Assembly (NCBI RefSeq): GCF_014646275.1
Contig: NZ_BMND01000039.1
Location: 1 to 53,135, forward strand
Length of the DNA: 53,135 nt
Direction: 5' to 3'
From: Streptomyces kronopolitis
Lineage (GTDB): Bacteria > Actinomycetota > Actinomycetes > Streptomycetales > Streptomycetaceae
Of this stretch, positions 10,346-17,729 are shown one piece after another; within the stretch, counting starts at the first letter, position 1; the number at the start of each line of letters is the position of its first letter. Below the pieces are notes generated by a model. That model was not told the origin of the DNA. It ran no database searches and saw nothing but the letters and a program-made list of their open reading frames with translations. The translations under genes were made by a program, and so were the position numbers.

Positions 10346-11773
10346 CTACCGCTCCGGTGGCAGCGCCCTGAGCAGGGCGTCCAGGACGCCGGTGAAGGAG
10401 TGGTCGGGTGGGGTGCCGTAGGCCACCACCAGGGCGTCGCGGGCGGGTTGGGAGGCGGCGGGGTGGCGGAAGCTGCCGAGTCCCTCCAGGGCCAGGCCCT
10501 GCCAGCGGGCGGCTTCGACGACGGCCTGTTCGGTGCCGGGCGGGAGTTCCAGTACGGCGTGCAGGCCGGCGGCGATGCCGGAGACCCGGACGTGGGGTGC
10601 GCGGTCGGCCAGGGCGGCCACCAGTTGGTCGCGGCGGCGCCGGTAGCGCAGCCGCATGCCGCGCAGATGCCGGTCGTAGGCGCCCGAGGCCAGGAAGTCG
10701 GCGAGGGTGAGCTGGTCCAGCGCGCCGGACTGCCATTCGCCGGTGCCCTTGAGTGCCAGCACCGGGTCGACCAGCCGGTCCGGCAGCACCATCCAGGCCA
10801 CCCGCAGTGCGGGGGCCAGGCTCTTGCTCGCGGTGCCGAAGTGGACGACGTGATCGGGGTCCAGGCCCTGGAGGGCGCCGACGGGCTGGCGGTCGTAGCG
10901 GAACTCGCCGTCGTAGTCGTCGTCCAGGACGTAACCACTGGTGAGCCGGGCCCAGTTGACGGCGGCGGCGCGGCGGTCCGGGTGCAGCGGGACGCCGGTG
11001 GGGAACTGGTGGGCGGGGGTGAGCAGGGCCGCCCGGACGTCGTCGAGCCCGGCCAGTTGCCCGGTGTCGGCGCCGTGTTCGTCGACCGGCAGCGGGACGG
11101 TGCCCAGGCCGGCGCGGGTGATCACCGCGCGGTGGAAGTCCAGGCCGTAGGACTCGACGGCGATCCGTCCGGGGCCCAGCGCCCGGCTCAGCAGGGACAG
11201 CCCCTGCGGGAAGCCGGCGCACACCACGATGCGCTCGGGGTCGGCGCGCACGCCCCGGGCGCGGGCCAGGTAGTCGGCGAGCGCGGCGCGCAGTTCGGGG
11301 CGCCCGGCGGGGGTGGTGTAGCCGAAGGCCTCGCTGGGGGCGGCGGTCAGGGCGCGGCGGGCGGCGGCCAGCCAGGCGGTGCGCGGGAAGGCCGAGACAT
11401 CGGCGGTGCCGGGGGTGAGGTCGAAGCGCGGCCGGTCGGGGCGGTCGGCCGGGCCGCGCGCCACGCCCGCCGCGCGCCGCGCGCTCCCTCGCGCCGCGTC
11501 CGGGGCGGCCCGCCAGGCGACCCGGGTGCCGGAGCCCTGCCGGGCGGTCAGCCAGCCCTCCGCGACGAGTTCGGCGTAGGCGTCGGCGACGGTGTTGCGG
11601 GCCAGCCCCAGGTCGGCGGCGAGGGAGCGGGAGGAGGGCAGCCGGGTGTCGGGGGCGAGCCGCCCGGACCGTACGGCGTCCCGCAGCGCGCGGATCAGCC
11701 CGGCCCGGCGCCCGCCGGGGCCGCCGAGGTCCAGATGCAGATCACGGCCGAAAGTGGCCCAGGAATGTGGCAT
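10346..11773 (-). CDS. MocR/PdxR-type GntR regulator with aminotransferase domain
   Basis: 475-aa transcription factor with an N-terminal winged helix of the GntR family (about residues 22-90: LIRALRDAVRSGRL, LPSSRSLAADLGLARNTV, YAELVAEGWL) and a C-terminal fold-type I PLP aminotransferase-like effector domain. The putative PLP lysine is in FGTASKSLAP near residue 316, and the YGLDFH and DDYDGEFR segments fit the family. The N-terminus SWATFGRDLHLDL is typical of MocR proteins and supports the ATG at 11771-11773. The gene is divergent from two AhpD-like genes with only 47 bp between starts, so it most likely regulates them and itself. Ligand unknown. No pyridoxal synthase genes are adjacent, so a PdxR role in vitamin B6 synthesis is not supported here. 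Confidence 0.92.
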   Translation of the reverse strand: MPHSWATFGRDLHLDLGGPGGRRAGLIRALRDAVRSGRLAPDTRLPSSRSLAADLGLARNTVADAYAELVAEGWLTARQGSGTRVAWRAAPDAARGSARRAAGVARGPADRPDRPRFDLTPGTADVSAFPRTAWLAAARRALTAAPSEAFGYTTPAGRPELRAALADYLARARGVRADPERIVVCAGFPQGLSLLSRALGPGRIAVESYGLDFHRAVITRAGLGTVPLPVDEHGADTGQLAGLDDVRAALLTPAHQFPTGVPLHPDRRAAAVNWARLTSGYVLDDDYDGEFRYDRQPVGALQGLDPDHVVHFGTASKSLAPALRVAWMVLPDRLVDPVLALKGTGEWQSGALDQLTLADFLASGAYDRHLRGMRLRYRRRRDQLVAALADRAPHVRVSGIAAGLHAVLELPPGTEQAVVEAARWQGLALEGLGSFRHPAASQPARDALVVAYGTPPDHSFTGVLDALLRALPPER

Positions 11774-11785
11774 GAAAGTGGACCA
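11751..11785. promoter_or_regulatory. Candidate MocR direct-repeat operator
   Basis: Two 11-bp direct repeats, AAAGTGGCCCA (11751-11761) and AAAGTGGACCA (11775-11785), lie 24 bp apart in the space shared by the divergent regulator and decarboxylase genes. MocR proteins such as GabR and PdxR bind spaced direct repeats. The first copy lies inside the first codons of the regulator. Confidence 0.5.
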
Positions 11786-11820
11786 TACAGCTGCGCCATT
11801 ACCGCCGTAGCGTCAGAGAC

Positions 11821-12330
11821 ATGACGACACCGCAGACACCGCAGACACCGCAGACACCCGCTACCGAAGGCGCCCCGGCGCACCACCACGGCCCCCGGAT
11901 GCGCTGGGTGCAGCGGGCTCCCGAGGTCTATCAGGCCATGATCGCGCTGGACGCGGCCGCCAGGAAGGGCGTCGACCCGGGCCTGGCCGAACTGGTCAAG
12001 ATCCGCGCCTCGCAGCTCAACAAGTGCGCCTTCTGCCTCGACATGCACCTGACCGACGCCCGCAAGGCCGGCGAGTCCGAGGAGCGGCTCCAACTCCTTG
12101 TCGCCTGGGCGGAGGCACCGGACCACTACACCGCGAAGGAGCGGGCCGCCCTGGCCCTCACCGAGGCGATCACCGTCCTCACCGACGGCTTCGTGCCCGA
12201 CGACGTCTACGCGACCGCCGCCGCGCAGTTCGACGAGACCGAACTCGCCCAGCTGATCGCGCTGATCACCACCATCAACGCCTGGAACCGCTTCGGCGTG
12301 AGCACTCGCATGACCCCGGGGAAGGCGTGA
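11821..12330 (+). CDS. Carboxymuconolactone decarboxylase/AhpD-like protein, copy 1
   Basis: 169-aa member of the AhpD-like CMD family. The redox/catalytic motif is Cys69-x2-Cys72-x3-His76 within NKCAFCLDMH, the arrangement of alkylhydroperoxidase AhpD cores, so a thiol peroxidase or disulfide reductase role is more likely than true decarboxylation. The N-terminus is a PQT-rich tail encoded by a 9-bp microsatellite (ACACCGCAG, three copies near 11826-11855). A TAGCGT -10-like hexamer at 11808-11813 lies 7 nt before the ATG and no Shine-Dalgarno sequence is present, so the transcript may be leaderless. It is followed immediately by a paralogue and probably controlled by the divergent MocR protein. 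Confidence 0.88.
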   Translation: MTTPQTPQTPQTPATEGAPAHHHGPRMRWVQRAPEVYQAMIALDAAARKGVDPGLAELVKIRASQLNKCAFCLDMHLTDARKAGESEERLQLLVAWAEAPDHYTAKERAALALTEAITVLTDGFVPDDVYATAAAQFDETELAQLIALITTINAWNRFGVSTRMTPGKA

Positions 12331-12335
12331 CCACG

Positions 12336-12785
12336 ATGAGCCGTCGCATGGCGTTCTGGGGCCAGATGTCCGCGTTCGGCCGGGCCCAGCTGCGGCTGAC
12401 CACGGCCGCCAAGAAGGGGCTGGGCGATCCGGTGCTGGCCGAACTGGTCGTGCTGCGCGCCTCCCAGCTCAACCGGTGCGCCTTCTGCATCGACATGCAC
12501 GTGAAGAACCTGCACGAGGCGGGCGTCGAGCCGCGGCGGATCGACCTGCTGCCCGCGTGGGAGGAGACCGGCGACCTCTACACCGCGAAGGAGCGCGCCG
12601 CCCTCGCCCTCACCGAGGCCGTCACCGTCCTCACCGACGGCTTCGTCCCCGACGACGTCTACGCGACCGCCGCCGCACACTTCGACGAGACCGAACTCGC
12701 CCACCTGCTCGCGGTGATCGTCGCGATCAACAACTGGAACCGCGTCAACGTCACGATCCGGCAGCCCCCGGGCGAGGAGCTGTGA
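12336..12785 (+). CDS. Carboxymuconolactone decarboxylase/AhpD-like protein, copy 2
   Basis: 149-aa paralogue of the preceding gene with the same Cys48-x2-Cys51-x3-His55 centre (NRCAFCIDMH). The C-terminal half is nearly identical to copy 1 (both contain YTAKERAALALTEA and DGFVPDDVYATAAA), also at DNA level, which suggests recent duplication or gene conversion. The ATG at 12336 has GGGGAAGG about 10 nt upstream. A GTG at 12327 overlapping the previous stop (GTGA) is an alternative that would add three residues. Expected to be co-transcribed with copy 1; the two may form mixed oligomers. A hairpin follows the gene. Confidence 0.87.
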   Translation: MSRRMAFWGQMSAFGRAQLRLTTAAKKGLGDPVLAELVVLRASQLNRCAFCIDMHVKNLHEAGVEPRRIDLLPAWEETGDLYTAKERAALALTEAVTVLTDGFVPDDVYATAAAHFDETELAHLLAVIVAINNWNRVNVTIRQPPGEEL

Positions 12786-12807
12786 GCACCACCGGGGCGG
12801 CGGAGCA

Positions 12808-12843
12808 GGAGGGGGGGCGAAGGGTACCCAACGCCCCTCCCCC
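12808..12843. terminator. Hairpin between CMD operon and protease gene
   Basis: A 12-bp G-rich/C-rich stem with one mismatch (GGAGGGGGGGCG against CGCCCCTCCCCC) and a 12-nt loop. It lies between convergent genes and can act in both directions. Confidence 0.7.
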
Positions 12844-12844
12844 G

Positions 12845-13996
12845 CTACCGGTCGGCGAACTTCCGGCTGATGTCGGAGAAGACCCGCTGCGCCTCCGGCC
12901 CCAGGTGCGGGCCGGCCAGCCAGGTGTGGCTGCTGGAGCTGATCGAGGTGTTGGAGACCAGGGTCAGCTTGCCGCCGCGGTTGACGAACCAGCCGCCGCC
13001 CGACGTGCCGCCGGTCATCGTGCAGCCGATGCGGTGCATGGCGGGCGTGCCCGGCTGGATGACCAGGCGGCCGGGGCGGGCGGGGCAGTTCATCATCCGG
13101 GCGCCGTCGTACGGGGCCGCGGCCGGGTAGCCGAACGCGTCCAGGGCGCCGAGGCCGTTGGCGGCGGGGGCGTTGAACCAGACCTGGGCGGCTGCCCCCA
13201 CGGTCTCCTGGAGCGACTTGGTCCCGCCGTTCTCCGGCTTGACGTGCAGCACCGCGAAGTCGTAGGCGGAGCCGCCGTTGCCGGTGTCCTCGCTGCCCAT
13301 GCCGATCCATTCACCGGAGGTGGTGATCCAGTCGGCCCAGAAGCGGCCGTACGGGGTGACCTGCTGCGGGGGCGTGCGCCCGACCTCGTCCATCGGCACG
13401 CCGTCGTCGTTGTAGGACGGCACGAAGACGATGTTGCGCATCCAGCCGCCCCGCTTGCCGGAGTGCACGCAATGCCCGGCCGTCCACACCAGGTTGGACT
13501 TCCCCGGATGCGCCGGGTCCTCGACGACGGTGCCGGAGCAGACCATCGGCCCCTTCGGGCTGTCGAAGAAGATCTTGCCGACCGGTGCCATGTGCCGGTG
13601 GTAGGGCCGGGCGACCTGCGCGGCGCCGACCGGCGCCGGCACCGGGTCGGTGGCCTCGGACTCGTCGCCCGCGCCGGTGGCCCGCGCCCCGATCTCGGGG
13701 GCGGCCTTCGCCTGCGCCAGCCGGTCGGTGCGCCAGTGGTCCTTGATGACCGGGTTGGCGAAGTCCGAGGCCCGGCGGGCCCACGAGTGCCAGTCGCTCC
13801 AGCCGCCGTCCTTCCACTGCTTCAGGTCGTCCAGGCTGGTGGGTATGCCCTTGGGGAGCCCGAGTCCGCCGTCGGCCGGGTCCTTGTGGTCGGCGGCCGC
13901 GGCCCGGTCCTCACCGGGGCCGCAGGCCGTGGCGGTCCCTGCGAGCAGGACGAGCAGCGCGGCGGCCGCGGCGGCGGAACGGCGGATGGCTGGCAT
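12845..13996 (-). CDS. Secreted trypsin-like serine peptidase (S1 fold), probable lipoprotein
   Basis: 383 aa. The N-terminus has a short basic start, a hydrophobic Ala/Leu stretch and TATAC at residues 21-25, a plausible though imperfect lipobox with Cys25. The peptidase domain shows the triad in order: His in VWTAGHCVH (about 173), Asp in YDFAVLHV (about 245) and Ser in TGGTSGGGW (about 331). This is the arrangement of glutamyl-endopeptidase/trypsin-like secreted enzymes. About 120 residues separate the export signal from the peptidase core and may be a propeptide. It acts outside the membrane; its substrate cannot be told. It stands alone, converging on the AhpD-like pair. Confidence 0.88.
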   Translation of the reverse strand: MPAIRRSAAAAAALLVLLAGTATACGPGEDRAAAADHKDPADGGLGLPKGIPTSLDDLKQWKDGGWSDWHSWARRASDFANPVIKDHWRTDRLAQAKAAPEIGARATGAGDESEATDPVPAPVGAAQVARPYHRHMAPVGKIFFDSPKGPMVCSGTVVEDPAHPGKSNLVWTAGHCVHSGKRGGWMRNIVFVPSYNDDGVPMDEVGRTPPQQVTPYGRFWADWITTSGEWIGMGSEDTGNGGSAYDFAVLHVKPENGGTKSLQETVGAAAQVWFNAPAANGLGALDAFGYPAAAPYDGARMMNCPARPGRLVIQPGTPAMHRIGCTMTGGTSGGGWFVNRGGKLTLVSNTSISSSSHTWLAGPHLGPEAQRVFSDISRKFADR

Positions 13997-14147
13997 GGTG
14001 CGTGGCTCCCCCTGATGCGTGCCGGCGGCCCCCTGCTACCGGCCGGCGTCCCGGTGATGCGTGCCGGCCTGGCGGCGAACGGCGCGCCACAGTTTGTCAT
14101 GTCCCTCATCGGGTGCGCCGCACCGTGCCGTCCGCCCGGGCCGCGCC

Positions 14148-14372
14148 CTACTGCCGGTTCGCCCCGGCCCGGTGGTCGCGGTAGGAGGAGTGCGGCGCCC
14201 CCGCCGACGCCCCGTCGCGGAAGTCCGCGAGCTGCTCCGCCGTCGGGTACCACTTCTTGTCGCAGCGGCAGCACCACCAGCGCCAGTTGTCCCAGTCGGT
14301 GTCGGTGGTGGCGGTGTCCTTCCACAGCCAGTCATGGCAGTCGGCGGTGGGGCACTTCGGCGGCAGGGGCAT
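14148..14372 (-). CDS. Small Trp-rich zinc-ribbon protein
   Basis: 74 aa. Start ATG at 14370-14372 with GAGGGAAGG upstream. It has two Cys clusters, KCPTADCHDW (Cys-x4-Cys) and WWCCRCDKKW (Cys-x2-Cys), suggesting one structural zinc site. Six tryptophans fall within about 35 residues, followed by a hydrophilic His/Arg tail. I do not recognise a named family. The pattern looks like a single zinc ribbon that binds nucleic acid or protein. It stands alone between the protease and the betaine transporter operon, on the same strand as both. Confidence 0.7.
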   Translation of the reverse strand: MPLPPKCPTADCHDWLWKDTATTDTDWDNWRWWCCRCDKKWYPTAEQLADFRDGASAGAPHSSYRDHRAGANRQ

Positions 14373-14508
14373 CGCGGGCCTTCCCTCGGCAACGGCCCCC
14401 AGCGTGCTGCGCCCGTCGATGAACGGTGCGGCAACACGGCGCCGCCACCCGAACGAGGGAGGCAGTCGGCGGGCGGTGGACGCCGGGCGCCACCGGCCCA
14501 CAACGCGC

Positions 14509-14545
14509 CCGCGGGCGGCCGCACCCATGGTGCGACCGCCCGCGG
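14509..14545 (-). terminator. Terminator of the betaine operon
   Basis: A 10-bp perfect outer stem (CCGCGGGCGG and complement) plus a 5-bp inner stem GCACC/GGTGC with a 3-nt loop, 21 bp beyond the last gene of the operon. Confidence 0.8.
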
Positions 14546-14566
14546 TCCGTAGCGCTCCCCGTACGG

Positions 14567-15559
14567 CTACTTCTTGGGGAGCCACTTCTTCCAGACGTCC
14601 GGGTGCTTGTCCACCCACTGCTTGGCCGCCTCGTCGGCGGTCAGCCCCTTCGAGGCGATGCCCTCGGAGACCTCGTTCTGGTCGTCCTTGGTCCACTTGA
14701 AGTTCTTCAGGAAGGCCGCGGCGCTGCCGCCCTTCTTGGCGAACTCGGTGTTGAAGAACTTCTGGAGCGGGGTCGTCGGGTAGGCGCAGTCGATCGACTT
14801 GGGATCCTTCGCGCCCTTCGCCGCACACGCGTCGGTGTACTTGGGGAGCTTGACCTCCTTCATCGGCACCTGGTTGAAGAGCCACTGCGGCTCGTACCAG
14901 TACGTCAGGAAGGGCTTCTTCTCCTTGGCGAACTGCTGGATCTGGGTGATCTGCGCCGCCTCGGAGCCCGCGAAGACGACCTCGTAGTTCAGCTTGAGGT
15001 TCTTCACCAGCGCCTTGTCATTGGTGACATAGGACGGCGAACCGTCCATCAGCTGGCCCTTGTTGCCGCTCTCCGAGGTGCGGAGCTGCTTGGCGAACTT
15101 GTTGAGGTTCTTCCAGTCGGCGACCTCGGGGTGCTTGTCGGCCCAGTACTTGGGGACGAACCAGCCGATGTGGCCGGTGACGCCGTTGCCGCCGCCGGCC
15201 GTGATCGTCTTCTTGTCCTTGACGTACCGCTTCTCCTGGTCCGGGTGGCCCCAGTCCTCCAGGATCGCGTCGACCCGGCCCTGGCTGAGGGCGTCCCAGG
15301 CGGGGATCTCGTCCACCTGGACGGTGTCGACGTGGTAGCCCAGCTCGTGTTCGAGCAGGTACTTCGCCACCGCGACGTTGGACTGGGCGCCGACCCAGGT
15401 CTGGACCGACAGGGTGACCGACTTCGAGCCCTTGGCCGCCGCGAACGGCGAGGTCTGCTTGGTCATGTCGGCCTTGCCGCAGGCGGACAGGGAGAGGGCG
15501 AGGACCGCCGTGCCGGCCAGCGCGGCCGTCCCGATGGTCATGGTGCGCTTACGGGACAT
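14567..15559 (-). CDS. Glycine betaine/proline-type ABC transporter substrate-binding lipoprotein
   Basis: 330 aa. Lipoprotein signal with lipobox LSAC and Cys27. The mature part has the OpuAC/ProX organisation: KSVTLSVQTWVGAQSNVAVAK at the start, VDTVQVDEIPAWDALSQGRVDA, and Trp/Tyr-rich segments (YWYEPQWLF, DWGHPD) of the kind that form aromatic boxes around quaternary ammonium ligands. The start ATG lies 2 nt after the permease stop, with its ribosome binding site (GGGAAGGGAG) inside the end of the permease gene, so translation is probably coupled. It is the last gene of the choline/betaine operon and delivers betaine or a similar compound to the fused permease. Confidence 0.93.
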   Translation of the reverse strand: MSRKRTMTIGTAALAGTAVLALSLSACGKADMTKQTSPFAAAKGSKSVTLSVQTWVGAQSNVAVAKYLLEHELGYHVDTVQVDEIPAWDALSQGRVDAILEDWGHPDQEKRYVKDKKTITAGGGNGVTGHIGWFVPKYWADKHPEVADWKNLNKFAKQLRTSESGNKGQLMDGSPSYVTNDKALVKNLKLNYEVVFAGSEAAQITQIQQFAKEKKPFLTYWYEPQWLFNQVPMKEVKLPKYTDACAAKGAKDPKSIDCAYPTTPLQKFFNTEFAKKGGSAAAFLKNFKWTKDDQNEVSEGIASKGLTADEAAKQWVDKHPDVWKKWLPKK

Positions 15560-15561
15560 GG

Positions 15562-17562
15562 TCAGGCTCCCTTCCCCGTCATGCGGCGTTCGGTGGGCTG
15601 GGTGACGCGGTCGAGCATCAGGCCCAGGCACACGATGGCCACACCCGCGACCAGGCCGAGGCCCAGGTCGCCGGTGGCGAGACCGGTGACGACGTCGTAG
15701 CCGAGGGCACCGCCGCCGACCAGGCCGCCGATGATGACGACGGCGAGGACGAGGACCACACCCTGGTTGACGGCCAGCAGCAGCGCGGGCCGGGCCAGCG
15801 GGAGCTGGACCTGGCGCAGCATCTGCCAGCGGGTGGCGCCCAGCGAGCGGGCCGACTCGACGGCCGCCGGGTCGACCTGGCGCAGGCCCTGGGTGGTGAT
15901 GCGGATGACCGCGGGCAGCGCGTAGACCACGGCCGCGGCGACGGCCGGGGCGCGGCCGACGGCGAACAGCGCGACCACCGGGATGAGGTAGACGAACTGC
16001 GGCATGGTCTGCATGACGTCCAGGACCGGACGCAGGATCGCCTCCAGCCGCTTGCTGCCGGCCGCGAGGATGCCGATCGCGAAGCCCAGCACCAGGGTCA
16101 CCACCAGGGCGGCGAGCACCTGCGAGAGGGTGTTCATGGAGGGCTTCCACACGCCCAGCACGCCGATGGCGGCCATCGCGAGGACGGCGGTCAGGGCGGT
16201 GCGCCAGGTGCCGATGAGCCAGGCCAGCGCGGCGACGATGAGCAGCGTGCCGTACCAGGGCAGCGCGGTCAGGCCGTCCCGCATCGGGTTGAGCACCCAG
16301 TTGGTGAAGTGCGCGGCCCAGTCGGCGGTGCCGCCGATGACGGGGACACCGGAGTAGAGGTGGTCGACCATCCACTCCTTGAAGTGGTTGACCGGGTGGG
16401 CGATGTCCACGGCCCAGGCGTCCGGCCAGACCAGGGAGCCGGTCAGCCGGCCGAGACCGGCGAAGAGGGCGGTGAGCACGGCGGCGCCGGCCCAGACCCG
16501 CCAGCCGCGCAGCCACTCCGGGCCGGTGGCGGAGGTGCCCGCGCCGAGCCGTTCGCCGGCTGCCGCGGTGGTGCGGTCCATGACGATGGCCAGCAGCACG
16601 ATCGGGACGGCGGCGGCGAGCGCGGCGCCGACGTCGACCGAGGCGAGGGCCTGGTAGACGCGGTCACCGAGACCGGCCGCGCCGATCATCGAGGCGATGA
16701 CGACCATGGACAGCGCCATCATGATCGTCTGGTTGACGCCGAGCAGCAGCTCCTTGCGGGCCAGCGGGAGCCGCGCGGTCAGCAGCCGCTGGCGGCCGGT
16801 GGCGCCGAGCGAGGAGACGGCCTCCAGGACGCCGGGGTCGGCGCCGCGCAGACCGAGCGCGGTCAGCCGGGCCATCGGCGGCGCCGCGTAGATGACGGTG
16901 GCCAGCAGCGCGGCGGGGACGCCGATGCCGAAGACCAGCACCACGGGCAGGAGGTAGGCGAACGCGGGCAGCACCTGCATGGTGTCCAGCACCGGGCGCA
17001 GGATGCGGAACAGCCGCTCGGACAGGCCGCCGGCCAGGCCCAGCAGGGCGCCGACGACGACCGAGAAGACCACCGCCACGATCATCAGGGCGAGCGTCTG
17101 CATGGTCGGGACCCACATCCCCAGCAGGCCGCTGACCAGGAAGGAGATCAGCGCCGTCGCGGCGATGCGGGGTCCGGCGACGCGCCAGGCGAGCAGCGTC
17201 ACGCCGGCCGTCACACCCGTCCAGCCGAGCGCGAGCAGCAGCAGGTAGACGGCGCGGACGGAGATCACCACGGCGTTGCTGAGGTGACCGAGGAAGTAGA
17301 CGAACAGCCAGTGGCTGTCGCGGTTGTCGATGATCCAGTCGCTGGTCTTGCCGAGCGGGCCGGAGACGTCGACGGTCAGCGAGTGCGGCCAGGCGGCGCC
17401 GTACTTGGCGGCCAGCAGCGGGACGAGGACGGCCGCGGCGACGGCGAGCAGCAGCAGCTTGGCGAGGCCGCGGCGCTGCAGCAGGGCCTGGACCGGGCCG
17501 GCCTTCGGGGCGTCGGCGCCGAGGCCGCGCCGGGCGGCCGGGGGTGCGGACACGGTGCTCAT
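15562..17562 (-). CDS. Fused tandem ABC permease for glycine betaine
   Basis: 666 aa, about twice the length of a usual ProW/OpuAB permease. It holds two complete permease domains, each with its own EAA-type coupling loop: EAVSSLGATGRQRLLTARLP (first half) and ESARSLGATRWQMLRQVQLP (second half). The halves are clearly related by duplication and fusion. Both permease subunits of the importer are therefore made as one chain that assembles with an ATPase dimer. Start ATG at 17560-17562, in an ATGA overlap with the stop of a 56-aa ORF. A longer in-frame extension up to 17745 exists but has poor codon usage and overlaps that ORF. Confidence 0.92.
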   Translation of the reverse strand: MSTVSAPPAARRGLGADAPKAGPVQALLQRRGLAKLLLLAVAAAVLVPLLAAKYGAAWPHSLTVDVSGPLGKTSDWIIDNRDSHWLFVYFLGHLSNAVVISVRAVYLLLLALGWTGVTAGVTLLAWRVAGPRIAATALISFLVSGLLGMWVPTMQTLALMIVAVVFSVVVGALLGLAGGLSERLFRILRPVLDTMQVLPAFAYLLPVVLVFGIGVPAALLATVIYAAPPMARLTALGLRGADPGVLEAVSSLGATGRQRLLTARLPLARKELLLGVNQTIMMALSMVVIASMIGAAGLGDRVYQALASVDVGAALAAAVPIVLLAIVMDRTTAAAGERLGAGTSATGPEWLRGWRVWAGAAVLTALFAGLGRLTGSLVWPDAWAVDIAHPVNHFKEWMVDHLYSGVPVIGGTADWAAHFTNWVLNPMRDGLTALPWYGTLLIVAALAWLIGTWRTALTAVLAMAAIGVLGVWKPSMNTLSQVLAALVVTLVLGFAIGILAAGSKRLEAILRPVLDVMQTMPQFVYLIPVVALFAVGRAPAVAAAVVYALPAVIRITTQGLRQVDPAAVESARSLGATRWQMLRQVQLPLARPALLLAVNQGVVLVLAVVIIGGLVGGGALGYDVVTGLATGDLGLGLVAGVAIVCLGLMLDRVTQPTERRMTGKGA

Positions 17563-17729
17563 GCGCGCCCCCGCTTCACGGTGCCGGCGGGGATGTTCAG
17601 CGCGGCGCAGCGCTGGGCCTCGCGCCAGTGGCGCAGCAGGCCGGCGCGCAGCCGGGCCCGCGGGGTGGCCGCGGGAGCTCTGGAGCCGACGGCGCGCAGG
17701 GCGCCGCCGCGGGTGGTGGCGACGTACAT
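17559..17729 (-). CDS. 56-aa basic protein between transporter ATPase and permease
   Basis: A small ORF that exactly fills the gap between the ATPase and permease genes. Its ATG overlaps the ATPase stop by one base (TGATG) and its TGA overlaps the permease start (ATGA). GAGGTGG lies upstream. All but three or four of its 56 codons end in G or C, as expected for a real streptomycete gene. The product begins MYVATTRGG and ends GTVKRGRA, with a basic amphipathic-looking middle (LRAGLLRHWREAQRC). It has no membrane segment. Function unknown: it could be a transporter accessory subunit, or mainly serve translational coupling. Confidence 0.65.
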   Translation of the reverse strand: MYVATTRGGALRAVGSRAPAATPRARLRAGLLRHWREAQRCAALNIPAGTVKRGRA

